Below are positions 1-8,892 of a stretch of DNA of 22,247 bases, in pieces; positions within the stretch are counted from its first letter, which is position 1; every line of letters starts with the position of its first letter. A program made the translations under genes and the position numbers. Location: the NCBI GenBank assembly GCA_964648365.1, contig CAZYLK010000092.1:1-22247 (forward strand), given 5' to 3'. Source of the stretch: SURF-32 sp964648365. GTDB lineage: Bacteria > Planctomycetota > Phycisphaerae > UBA1845. The notes beneath the pieces are model-generated. The model was not told where the DNA came from. It worked only from the letters and a program-made list of their open reading frames with translations, and ran no database searches.

Positions 1-3000
1 CCGGTCGACGGCGGCCCGCGCTTCATCGCGGACGAGGCGAGCAACCGGCTGTTCTACTCCGTGTCGCGATCGGTGAAGACGGAGATCGAGGAACTCGTCG
101 CGGATTATGACAGCGAAGCGTGCGCCGGCAGCAAGCCACGGATCATTACGCTGGAGTTTGCCAAGCCGTCGGAAGTTGCTGAGGCGGTGACGCTTGCGTA
201 CACCGGCTCAAAAAGCGCCCCACGCGGACGCACGGCCAAGGGTCGCATTTCGGCGACCGGGTACGATCCGACCAGCCAGCTATTCGTGATTGCTCCCGAT
301 GAAGAGACGTTCGCCGACGTCCGGTCGCTGGTGGAAACGCTCGACAAGCCGCGCGAGCTGGCCGAGTTCCGCATTTACCCGCTCAAGCACGCCAACGCCC
401 GCATGGTGTTCCAGACCATGGAAAACCTGCTCAAGGACTACATGACCCGCAAGGGCCTCAAGGGCGGCGGGATGGAGCCGTTTGCCGTCGAGGTCAACGA
501 TGCGACGAATTCACTGATCGTGCTGGGCGGCAGCGAGACTTTCCTCTTCGTCGATCAGACGCTCGAGAAGGTCGACACGCCGCTGGCGGAATACAGCGCC
601 ATCGTGGTCGCCATGTACCAGTTGCGCCGTGCCGACGCCGTGGAAGTTGCGCGAAACATCACCGGCATGTACAAGGACCGCGGCGGCAACGCGCCGCAGC
701 CGGTGGTCGAAGCCAACAAGGAGCTGAATCTGCTGATCGTCAAGGCGGCGCAGAACCAGCAGGACGAGATCAAGGCTCAGTTCATCGACAAGCTGGAGGG
801 CATGCAGCCGGTCGCGCTGGAGTCGGAGGAGATCCAGCTCATCCATGCCAAAGCCGCCGTCGTGGCGGAGATTCTCCAGAGCATCATGGACGACCGGCTG
901 GAAACGAAGAAGAAGGGCCAGTCGAACATCGGCCAGCTTGAAACGACCGTGGCCATCACGCCCGACGTGGACACCAACCAGGTGCTCGTGCTGGCCAGCC
1001 GGGAGAACATGGAATTCATCAAGCAGCGCATCACCCTGCTCGATACCGAAGAAGCCACCGCGGCCGCCGCGCTCGACACGCGTATCTACGCCCTCAGCTT
1101 CGCCGACCCCAACGCGGTGCGCGAGATCATCACGCAGTGGTCGAAGGTGCGACAGGGTCAGACGCGGCAGAAGGGCGGCGGCGGCAGCGGCGGATACCTG
1201 GCGGCCCGCGACGTGGTGCTGGCCGTGGTGGAAAGCTCGACGTCGTCGCTGGTCGTGACGTGCAGCGAGGACAACCACAATCGCATCAAGGATCTGCTGA
1301 CCGAGCTCGACAAGGAGTCGGCCGTCGGGCAGCATCGCGAGATCTACGCGCTCGAACACGCTCGCGCGTCCGAACTGGCGCAGGTGGTGGAGCGCGTCTT
1401 CGGGGCCTCCAAGAGCAAGTCTCGCCAGCAGAGCGAGCGCTTCCTGGTCGTGCCCGACGATTCGACCAACGTACTGATCCTCTCCGGCCTGCAGCGCGAC
1501 ATCGACGAAGCCAAGACGCTGGTGGCGGACCTGGACAAACCGGGCGAAGCCAACGCCATGCTCGTCGAGGTCTATAAGCTGGAGTTCGCCGACCCGGCCA
1601 CGGTCGCCAACCTCATTCAGAACACCATGCGGCAGAGCCAGCGCGGCAAGATCGAAGACCAGGTCCGCGCGGTGGCCGGCTGGCCGGACAACGTGGTCAT
1701 CGCCGCCAACAAGGAGAACCAGGAAGAAATTGCCAGCCTGATCAAGCGGATCGACGTGGCCTCGACGGAGGAACGCACGACGCACATCATCAAGCTGGAA
1801 CATGCGGACGCCTCGGAACTGGGTCGCAGCCTGGCCGCCTTCGTGCGTAACACGCAATCGCGCGGGCGGCGCGAGCAGCAGCCCATGGACGTACAGGCGG
1901 ACGCGGCGACGAACTCGCTGCTGGTCTTCGCCAGCGCCAAGGAGATGGAGACGATCCGCGGCCTGATCGATCAGCTTGACACGCCGGATCAGGCCAGCGA
2001 CCGGCTGATCAAGGCGATCCCGCTGCTCTATGCCGATCCGTGGGCCGTCAACCAGGCGATCAACACGATCTTCACCTGGCAACGCGGCATGCAGGCCAAC
2101 CCGCGCGATCGCGTGGTCAGCTATCCGGAGTGGGGCTCGCGGTCGATCATCGTGGCGACCTCGGCCAAGCAGATGGAGCGCGTCGAAGCGTTCATCAAGG
2201 ATCTCGACGCCGCCGGCGATCAGGATCTGCCCATCCACGTGGTGGAGGTTCACAACACCAGCGCCGCGTCGCTGGCCCGGACGCTGATGGACGTCTTCCG
2301 CCAGCAGCGGCAGCGCGGCGGCGGGCAGCAGCCCGAGACGATCATCAGCAACCCGCAGGGGACCGAGAAGCTCGTCATTCGGGCCGACGAGGAAGAGTTC
2401 AAGCTCATCCAGCAGACCATCGAGCAGATGGACGTGGAGCCGGCCGGGGACACCGTGGTCAAGGTGTTCGCCCTGGAAAAAACGACCGCTCAGGAAGCCG
2501 AGCGGGCGGTGACGGACTACCTGCGTCCGCAAGGCTCGCAGGGCGGTCGCGGCGGCGGTTCCATCCTGCGCGGCAACGCCCGCATCAGCCCGTTGCAGGG
2601 CGTCAACGCCCTGATGGTGTCGATCGATCCGCAGTACATGGCGGAAGTGGAGACGATCATCAAGGAGATCGACTCCGCCGGCGGGGATGCGACCCTGCCG
2701 CGCATCATTAAGATGGAGCACGTCAAGGTCGCGCAGATTCAGCAGGCCGTCGAGAGCCTGTTCTCAGAAGCGCGTGGTCGCCGCCCGGTGGGGCCGACGC
2801 CGGTCATCGTGCCCAGCGATCTGCTCAACGCCCTGGTCGTTCGCGCCAGCGACTCGGATTTCGAGGCGATCAAGGCGCTGGTGGCCCAGCTTGATTCCGA
2901 CGACGTGGATCAGCAGTCCATCCGCGTGGTCGAGTTGAAGCTCGCCAGCGCGGCCGAGGTGGCCCGCTCATTGACCGAGATGTACTCGCGCTCGCGCGGC

Positions 3001-3966
3001 GGCGGCCGCGGCGGCAGCATGGGCGACATGCCGCCCATGATTACCAACCCGCGCGGCACCAATACGCTGATCATCAAGTCCAACAAGGCGGACTATGACG
3101 AGATGATGGAGGTCATTCAGCAGACCGACAGCATCTCGATGGACGCCAAGGTGCGCATCTTCGCGATGGAAAAGATCGACGCGACCGAGGCGGCGGACGT
3201 GCTGGAGGACTATCTGCGCAAGCCCGGCGAGGGCGGCAGCCGCGGCGGCGGGGGCCTGATGGGCGACGTGCGCATCAGCCCGATCACCTCGTCCAATTCG
3301 ATCGCCGTCACCGGCAAGGACGAAGACCTGGACCGCATCGCAGGCGTGCTGGAGCAGCTTGATTCCGGCGAGATGGGCAACCCGGCCGAGATCATTCAAC
3401 TGGCCTACGCCAATCCGGGACAGCTTGTGCCCATTCTGCAGGAGATGTACTCCCAGCAGCGCAGCCAGCCGCGTGGGCGCAACACGCCGGCGCCGATCAT
3501 CCTGGCCAACGACGCCATGCACGCGGTCATCGTGAAGGCAGCGCGGGCGGACCTGGCGGAAATCCGGGACACCATCCGCAAGCTCGATACGGAGGCCGCA
3601 GCGCAGGACGGCGGCTACCGCATCGTGGGCGTGCCGATGGGCATCAACGTCGAGACCCTGGCGCAGACGGTTGAGGATGCGGTCAATGAGTATGCCCGCA
3701 ACCAGGGCTCGGGCGGTCAGAGCCGCTCGCGCACGCAGGCGGTGACGGTGACGCCCGATCGGCGTACGAGTACGCTGCTGGTGGCCGGCAGTCCGATGCT
3801 GTTCGACATGGCGGAGAATATCGCGGGCGAGTACATACGGCGCGGTCCGGCCGGCGTGCCGTCAACGGTCGTGCTTCAGCCGAAGAACATCAACGTGGAC
3901 GAACTCAAGAAGCTGATCGACGCTCTGGCGGAGTCGAACGAGTCCGGGCCGAGCCGTCGGCGCTAG
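1..3966 (+). CDS. Giant tandem secretin N-domain (NolW-like) repeat protein, 5' partial
   Basis: The frame is open from base 1 and the first 60 bases already encode the end of a repeat (ADEASNRLFYS), so the true start lies outside the window; the GTG at 61 is internal. The visible 1321 residues are at least 16 complete units of about 70-80 residues plus a partial first one. Each unit runs: a strand ending in a hydrophobic/acidic pattern (such as IYPLKHANA), a helix (xxVxxxLxxMY), a variable loop, then D-xxxNxLxV-xA and a helix ending I-xxLD. This is the secretin_N/NolW beta-alpha fold that builds periplasmic rings in type II, III and IV systems. The loops are rich in Gly, Arg and Gln (GGGGSGG, RGGGRGG, RQQRQRGGG). 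No secretin barrel, membrane segment or enzyme motif is visible, and the protein ends in RRR. A role as a periplasmic partner of the secretin encoded next (start 147 bases downstream) is inference. Confidence 0.9.
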   Translation, partial: PVDGGPRFIADEASNRLFYSVSRSVKTEIEELVADYDSEACAGSKPRIITLEFAKPSEVAEAVTLAYTGSKSAPRGRTAKGRISATGYDPTSQLFVIAPDEETFADVRSLVETLDKPRELAEFRIYPLKHANARMVFQTMENLLKDYMTRKGLKGGGMEPFAVEVNDATNSLIVLGGSETFLFVDQTLEKVDTPLAEYSAIVVAMYQLRRADAVEVARNITGMYKDRGGNAPQPVVEANKELNLLIVKAAQNQQDEIKAQFIDKLEGMQPVALESEEIQLIHAKAAVVAEILQSIMDDRLETKKKGQSNIGQLETTVAITPDVDTNQVLVLASRENMEFIKQRITLLDTEEATAAAALDTRIYALSFADPNAVREIITQWSKVRQGQTRQKGGGGSGGYLAARDVVLAVVESSTSSLVVTCSEDNHNRIKDLLTELDKESAVGQHREIYALEHARASELAQVVERVFGASKSKSRQQSERFLVVPDDSTNVLILSGLQRDIDEAKTLVADLDKPGEANAMLVEVYKLEFADPATVANLIQNTMRQSQRGKIEDQVRAVAGWPDNVVIAANKENQEEIASLIKRIDVASTEERTTHIIKLEHADASELGRSLAAFVRNTQSRGRREQQPMDVQADAATNSLLVFASAKEMETIRGLIDQLDTPDQASDRLIKAIPLLYADPWAVNQAINTIFTWQRGMQANPRDRVVSYPEWGSRSIIVATSAKQMERVEAFIKDLDAAGDQDLPIHVVEVHNTSAASLARTLMDVFRQQRQRGGGQQPETIISNPQGTEKLVIRADEEEFKLIQQTIEQMDVEPAGDTVVKVFALEKTTAQEAERAVTDYLRPQGSQGGRGGGSILRGNARISPLQGVNALMVSIDPQYMAEVETIIKEIDSAGGDATLPRIIKMEHVKVAQIQQAVESLFSEARGRRPVGPTPVIVPSDLLNALVVRASDSDFEAIKALVAQLDSDDVDQQSIRVVELKLASAAEVARSLTEMYSRSRGGGRGGSMGDMPPMITNPRGTNTLIIKSNKADYDEMMEVIQQTDSISMDAKVRIFAMEKIDATEAADVLEDYLRKPGEGGSRGGGGLMGDVRISPITSSNSIAVTGKDEDLDRIAGVLEQLDSGEMGNPAEIIQLAYANPGQLVPILQEMYSQQRSQPRGRNTPAPIILANDAMHAVIVKAARADLAEIRDTIRKLDTEAAAQDGGYRIVGVPMGINVETLAQTVEDAVNEYARNQGSGGQSRSRTQAVTVTPDRRTSTLLVAGSPMLFDMAENIAGEYIRRGPAGVPSTVVLQPKNINVDELKKLIDALAESNESGPSRRR

Positions 3967-3974
3967 TTTCAGCC

Positions 3975-4016
3975 GCCGGCGTTCCGCGCCGGCCGGACCG
4001 CCGGGGATGCCCCGGC
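3975..4016. promoter_or_regulatory. Two tandem GC-rich hairpins between the two giant genes
   Basis: The 147-base gap between the giant genes holds two perfect 7-bp stems: 3975-3981 with 3987-3993 (5-base loop) and 4000-4006 with 4010-4016 (3-base loop). No T-tract follows, so a rho-independent terminator is unlikely. They could be an mRNA-processing or attenuating structure, or copies of a dispersed intergenic palindrome (compare 15838-15857). Confidence 0.4.
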
Positions 4017-4113
4017 TACAGCGAAAAACGCAGAAGTTCGGGGCGGGTGGAACCCGCAGGAGGCAGGGCACAGCATACCGCGAACGACGCGGAACTGAGG
4101 AAGGTTGCATTTG

Positions 4114-7100
4114 ATGAACGCGACGAAACGACGATTCTGGCTGCGGCAGATGCGCTGGCTCGGCTTAAGCGTGCTGGGCGTCACGGCCGCGGCCGGCGTG
4201 CTCAACCGCGTGGTCGCCCGGGGGCCGGCGACGGCCGAGGCGGAGGCCTCGCCACCGGCGCCGCCGATGGTCCCTGCTCCCGAGTGGAGTGACGTTTCCA
4301 TCACAGACCATCGCGCGACGCCCGCTGCCGGCGCGGCCGGAAAGGGTACGGCCGCCTCCGACGCCGATGGATCGAAATCACGGTCCAAACGCGAACGCAT
4401 CGACTGGCGGACGGATGACCCGATCGCGCCCACGGCGCTTGTCTGGCGCGACGTCAGTGATCGGTTCCAGCCGGACGCGCTGCTGGACGTTCGACCGGAC
4501 GCCTTGCCCGACGCGTCGGTCAGTCCCGCGGGCGAGTCAGGCGCTGCGGCGGCGCCGCCGGCTGCGGTCGCGGAGTCGTCGTCCCGGGCAGAGATTGCGC
4601 TAACCGCCTACGGCGATTCCTTCGAGGCGCAGGAAAAGGGCGACGAGAAGGACAAGGACAAGAAGCGTAAGTCCAAGGAGTCTGCGTCCGACGACGCTGA
4701 CGGATCGAAGAAGCGCAAGGACAATGGTGACGCCCCCGCTGAGGCGACAGAGGCCGGCGGCGACAAGCCCGGCGCTGCGGAGCCGGCTCAGCCCGGCGTG
4801 GCCGAGGCTGCGAAGGCCCCCGGCGGCGACGCGCCGCAGGAGAAGAAGGAAGATCCCGCGCCGCAGCCCGCCGATCCGGCGCCGGTCGAGGCCGCCCCGT
4901 CGGATGAGCCGCCCGGCTTCGTGGTGAAGGAACCGCTCAAGATCGCGCCGCCGCGGGAAGATCAGCCGGCGTCGTCCGGCGATTCGGCGCCGGGCGCGCC
5001 CGGCAGCGCCCGCCCGACCGCCCGAGAGGGCGGCCAGAATGCGCCGCCGCGTCCGGGGGGGGGCGACGCGCCGCCGCCTGCGCCCCGGGTGAGCCTGGAC
5101 CCGACCAACATGTCGTCGGACGAACTGCTCAACGCCCTGCGCGAGGCGGGCATCACCTTCACCGGCTCGGAACTTCAGGTGGAAGTCGTCGGCGACAAGA
5201 TCTTCGTCAGCGGCACCGAGCAGGACGTGCTGATGGTGCAGGCGCTGGTGTCGGTGCTGGATGCGACGACCGCGACCAAGGCGTACGAAATTCTCAAACT
5301 GGAAAACAAAGACGCCAATGAGGTGGCCCGAAGCGTAGAAAGCGTCCTGCAGAACATCTTCGTCAACCCGAACCGGGCGCGGGAACTCGAACCGTCCGTG
5401 ACGGCGGTTTCAAACAACGTGCTGGTCGTCGCGGCGGTCCCGGAGGAACTGGACCTGGCCGTGCGGATCGTCAAACAGGTTGACGAGATTCCGCCGGTCT
5501 TCCCGGCGCCGGCGATGAAGACGTTTCAGGTCAAGAACCGGAAGGCCAGCGACGTGGCCCGGGAACTGGCCGAACTGCTGGAGACGATGTACGACCAGAT
5601 GGGGTCTGACCAGAAGATCACCATCCAGCCCAACGACTCGAACAACACCATCATGATCCTGGCCCCGAACACGGAGCCGGTCATGATTCAGTCCCTCATC
5701 GACGCCATCGACGTGGAGCCCGCCGAAGACTGGGGGCAGGTGCGCATGGTCGTGTTCCCGCTGATCCATTCCGATGCGCAAGACCTGGCGGACGTGATCC
5801 AGGAACTGCTGGCCGCGCCGGAGGGGTTGGGCAGCGACGATCCGAACATCTTCAAGCTCACCGTCAACGAGTCGCTGCCGGACGGCACGCTGCGCGAGTT
5901 GCAGCCGATCGATCTGACGCGCACGATCCGCATCATCCCGCATGAGGGCAACAACAGCATCATGGTCGCCACCGTGGAGAAAAACATCCGCGGCTTTGGT
6001 GAACTGGTGCGCCTGCTGGACGGCACGCCGATGGGCGTCAACATCGAGGTCGAGTACATCCCGCTGAAGTACGCGGACGCGGAGAAGGTGCAGGAACTGC
6101 TCGAGGACATGTTCGACGACGGCCCGGACCTGCCGACCGATCCGGACGGCAACAACGACGACGCCGTCCCCCCCGGCGAGCCCGGCAGCATCGTGTTCGA
6201 AGTCAGCATCAAGTCGGACAAGCGCACCAACGCCCTGGTGGTCGCCGGCCGGCCCGATCAGATCGCGCTGATCCGGAAAGTGCTGGATGAGATCGACGTC
6301 CCTGCCGGCGCCGACGACGTCCGCGTCTTCAAGCTTCAACAGGCCGACGCGGTGGGCATGGCGTCCATGCTGGAGGAGTTGTTCGAGGCCATCACCGATC
6401 AGCGCGGCCTTGAAAACCAGCCCGCGATCATCCCCGACGAGCGCAGCAACGCGCTGATCGTGGCCGCCACGGCGGAACTCATGCAGCGCGTCGAGTCCGT
6501 CATCGCCCGGCTCGATATCGAGGCCGGTCCGCCGACGGCGCAGTTCGAAGTCTACCCGCTGAAGGAGGCCTCCGCGGTCAAGCTCGCCGGCAAAATCCAG
6601 GACATGTTTGACGAGCGCGAGCAGGGCGGCGGCGACGGCGAGCAGACGCCGATCGTCGTCATGGCGGACGAAGGCTCCAACAGCCTGATCGCCAGCGCCT
6701 CCAGGGACGATCACCAGATCATCGTCGGTCTGCTGGCGCTGCTCGATCGCCCGTCCAACCTGGCGCGGCAGGTGGAGATCGTCCCGCTCGCCAACGCCCG
6801 GGCGGAAGAACTCGCCGACCAGCTCGAGACGCTCTTCGAGAGCGGCGAATCGGACTTCCGCGCCGACGCCATCGCGATCGAGCCGGACGTGCGGTCGAAC
6901 TCGCTGATCGTCTGGGCTTCCCCGGCCGAGATGCGCAACGCGCTGGAGCTGATCGACAAGCTGGACAGCACCAATCCGAAGCGATCCATGATGTTCCGCG
7001 TCATCCGCCTGCAACAGGCCCTGGCCGAGGACTTCGCCGAGGCGCTGGAGGAGGTGCTCTTCGGCGACGACGACGAGAACGAGGCGATGATCCTCTCGTT

Positions 7101-7872
7101 CATGCAGGAGTATGACGACGGCACGCGTATGGAGCGCAAGCTCCTGCGGCAGGACATCCGTTTCACCGCAGACTCGCGCACGAACTCGCTGCTGGTGCTG
7201 GCGCCGACGCAGAGCATGGACATGCTGGAGCAGATGATCCGCGACTTCGACCGGCTGCGCCCCATCGCGTCCGAGATCCGCATCTTCGAACTGGAAAACG
7301 GCGACGCGGAGACGATGGTCGAACAGCTTCAGGCCCTGTTCGAGGAGCAGGACGGCGACGACGGCGACGTCAAGAGCATGTTGCAGTGGGGCGGGGGCAA
7401 AGACCTGGGTCTGCCTGCGGGCGTGGGCCAGACGCTCCGCTTCGCGGCCGACCGCCGCACCAACACCATCCTGGCCGCCGGGGCGGAACTGGACCTGCGC
7501 ATGGTCGAAGAGATCGTGCGCTATCTCGACGCCCGCGACGTGGATGAACGCCTGATCGACGTGTACCAGGTTCAGTTCATGGATCCCAACGAGCTGGCGG
7601 ATGCCATTTCCGACCTGATTTCGCAGGAAGAGGAACCCTATGGCGACATCGAGGACGAGCGTTCGGCCGCGCGGCGGGCGGAGCGGCACGTGTCGCTGGT
7701 CAGCCTGGGCGGCGTGGACGAGGAGCAGGGCGGCGCCAGCGTGCTCGTCGGCACCAGCCCGCGGCGCCACTCGGAAATCATGAATCTGATCCAGCAACTC
7801 GACCGTCCGGAACCGCAGGTGAAGATCTCGGTGGTCGCCGTATCATTAACAAAGGATGACCGGCTCGAGTAA
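4114..7872 (+). CDS. Giant secretin, N-terminal part: anchor, charged linker, ten secretin N-domains
   Basis: The ATG at 4114 is chosen because GAGGAAGG (4097-4104) lies 9 bases upstream; a TTG at 4105 abuts it too closely. A basic N-terminus with a hydrophobic stretch (residues about 14-32) suggests a signal or anchor. Residues about 35-330 are low complexity: Lys/Asp runs, then Pro/Ala/Glu. From about residue 389 there are ten NolW-like units, with motifs such as ERSNALIVAA and DRRTNTILAAG. Known secretins usually carry one to four N-domains, so ten is exceptional. Loops within the units are acidic (GDDDENEA, EEQDGDDGD). The frame ends at a TAA at 7870-7872, but the secretin barrel continues in the same frame to 8886, so this is one gene of about 1590 residues interrupted by a stop. 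Bases 7819-7847 just upstream look like sequencing-adapter sequence. Confidence 0.85.
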   Translation: MNATKRRFWLRQMRWLGLSVLGVTAAAGVLNRVVARGPATAEAEASPPAPPMVPAPEWSDVSITDHRATPAAGAAGKGTAASDADGSKSRSKRERIDWRTDDPIAPTALVWRDVSDRFQPDALLDVRPDALPDASVSPAGESGAAAAPPAAVAESSSRAEIALTAYGDSFEAQEKGDEKDKDKKRKSKESASDDADGSKKRKDNGDAPAEATEAGGDKPGAAEPAQPGVAEAAKAPGGDAPQEKKEDPAPQPADPAPVEAAPSDEPPGFVVKEPLKIAPPREDQPASSGDSAPGAPGSARPTAREGGQNAPPRPGGGDAPPPAPRVSLDPTNMSSDELLNALREAGITFTGSELQVEVVGDKIFVSGTEQDVLMVQALVSVLDATTATKAYEILKLENKDANEVARSVESVLQNIFVNPNRARELEPSVTAVSNNVLVVAAVPEELDLAVRIVKQVDEIPPVFPAPAMKTFQVKNRKASDVARELAELLETMYDQMGSDQKITIQPNDSNNTIMILAPNTEPVMIQSLIDAIDVEPAEDWGQVRMVVFPLIHSDAQDLADVIQELLAAPEGLGSDDPNIFKLTVNESLPDGTLRELQPIDLTRTIRIIPHEGNNSIMVATVEKNIRGFGELVRLLDGTPMGVNIEVEYIPLKYADAEKVQELLEDMFDDGPDLPTDPDGNNDDAVPPGEPGSIVFEVSIKSDKRTNALVVAGRPDQIALIRKVLDEIDVPAGADDVRVFKLQQADAVGMASMLEELFEAITDQRGLENQPAIIPDERSNALIVAATAELMQRVESVIARLDIEAGPPTAQFEVYPLKEASAVKLAGKIQDMFDEREQGGGDGEQTPIVVMADEGSNSLIASASRDDHQIIVGLLALLDRPSNLARQVEIVPLANARAEELADQLETLFESGESDFRADAIAIEPDVRSNSLIVWASPAEMRNALELIDKLDSTNPKRSMMFRVIRLQQALAEDFAEALEEVLFGDDDENEAMILSFMQEYDDGTRMERKLLRQDIRFTADSRTNSLLVLAPTQSMDMLEQMIRDFDRLRPIASEIRIFELENGDAETMVEQLQALFEEQDGDDGDVKSMLQWGGGKDLGLPAGVGQTLRFAADRRTNTILAAGAELDLRMVEEIVRYLDARDVDERLIDVYQVQFMDPNELADAISDLISQEEEPYGDIEDERSAARRAERHVSLVSLGGVDEEQGGASVLVGTSPRRHSEIMNLIQQLDRPEPQVKISVVAVSLTKDDRLE
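7819..7847 (-). other. Illumina P5 adapter-like sequence inside the secretin gene
   Basis: Read on the minus strand, these 29 bases match the Illumina P5 flow-cell oligo (beginning AATGATACGGCGACCACCGA) at 28 positions. Bases 7823-7847 are 25 consecutive identities, and the only mismatch is at 7822. The minus-strand translation gives the peptide NDTATTEI, a familiar sign of adapter contamination. Codons here (GTA TCA TTA ACA) are unlike the G/C-ending codons around them. The P5 sequence is recalled from general knowledge, not searched. Confidence 0.85.
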
Positions 7873-8022
7873 GGCATAGAGTTCGCCGGACAGGATCTGC
7901 ACTTTACCGAAAACGCCTACCTGGGTCCGAACGGCACGATTCAGGGGCCGGAGGAGTTCGACTTCACGGCCGGCACGGACATCGGCGCCGCCGGCACCGG
8001 ACTGGGCGGATTTTCGTTCACC

Positions 8023-8886
8023 ATGACCGGTGAGGATTTCAGCTTCCTGCTGCACGCGCTGCAGACCGAGAATCGGCTCGAAGTCCTCTCGCGGCCGACG
8101 CTGATGGTCCAGAACAACGAAACCGGCACGATGAACATCGGCGACCGGGTGCCCATCCCGGAAGGCACCGACTTCGGCGAGGGCAACGACCGCACGCGGA
8201 CCAACATCACCTACGAAGAGGTCGGCATCATCCTGGAGGTGACACCGCACATCACGCCGGACGGGTTCGTCCGTTTGCAGGTTGCGCCGGAGATTTCGCA
8301 GGTCAGCGGGCAGTCCATCACCATCACCGAAGGGCTGACGGCGCCGATCATCAGCGAACGCCGCATCGACTCGAACGTGACGGTCAAGGACGGCGAGACG
8401 GTGGTGCTGGGCGGTCTGATCACCACGGTGGAGGAGACCGGCGAGAACAAGATTCCGATCCTGGGCGACCTTCCCTGGCTCGGCATCCTCTTCCGCTCGA
8501 CCGGCAACGTGAAACGTCGTACCGAGCTGATGGTGGTCATGACAGTCAACGTCCTCCGCACGCCGGAGGAACTGCGCGAGAAGTCCGCCGAGGAGTTCGA
8601 TCGCCACCTCACGGAACCGAAGCTGCGGCAGAACCCGCTGTTCGAGGGCCTGCGCGTCCTGCCCGATCAGGATCTGATGGGTCCGCGCAACCCGAATGGC
8701 GATCCCGCGGGTCGCAACCGCGAGGTCCAGCCTGATGAGCGCCGCGACCTTTACGGCCCCAAGCCCCAGCGCTACGGACCGCGCGTCGGCCACTCCACGG
8801 CCAGGTACGGCCCCACCGTCCCCGCGGGCGGGCAGAAGAGTGCCGAGGCGCCGCCGGAAAAAGCCGGCGCCGCGACGAAGGGGTGA
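8023..8886 (+). CDS. Giant secretin, C-terminal part: secretin barrel domain
   Basis: This continues the preceding gene in the same frame; the homology begins right after the TAA, at 7873 (GIEFAGQDLHF), and the ATG at 8023 is only the first possible start. It carries the classic secretin core: VLSRPTLMVQNNE, then IGDRVPIPEG, EVTPHITPDG, VKDGETVVLGGLI (about residue 120) and the family signature KIPILGDLPWLGILFR (about 143-158), followed by an ELMVVMTVNVL strand. This domain oligomerises into the outer-membrane double-barrel channel. The last 80 or so residues are a Pro/Arg-rich tail (YGPKPQRYGPRVG) that could contact a pilotin or the cell wall. Alone, this fragment would lack both a signal peptide and N-domains, so it is unlikely to be an independent gene. 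Confidence 0.9.
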   Translation: MTGEDFSFLLHALQTENRLEVLSRPTLMVQNNETGTMNIGDRVPIPEGTDFGEGNDRTRTNITYEEVGIILEVTPHITPDGFVRLQVAPEISQVSGQSITITEGLTAPIISERRIDSNVTVKDGETVVLGGLITTVEETGENKIPILGDLPWLGILFRSTGNVKRRTELMVVMTVNVLRTPEELREKSAEEFDRHLTEPKLRQNPLFEGLRVLPDQDLMGPRNPNGDPAGRNREVQPDERRDLYGPKPQRYGPRVGHSTARYGPTVPAGGQKSAEAPPEKAGAATKG

Positions 8887-8892
8887 GGCCAG

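Noticed and set aside
511..2721. Long minus-strand open frame (736 codons) opposite the N-domain giant
   Set aside because: Its product is low-information His/Arg/Asp/Leu-rich sequence with no domain. It arises from the high third-position GC of the real plus-strand gene, which has clear repeats.
5410..7797. Long minus-strand open frame (795 codons) opposite the secretin
   Set aside because: The same GC-driven shadow effect; the plus strand carries unambiguous secretin domains.
7870..7872. Stop-codon recoding, selenocysteine or programmed frameshift in the secretin
   Set aside because: The codon is TAA, not TGA; the frame does not change across it; and TAA ends another gene here normally (14768-14770). 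Adapter-like bases next to it give a simpler explanation.
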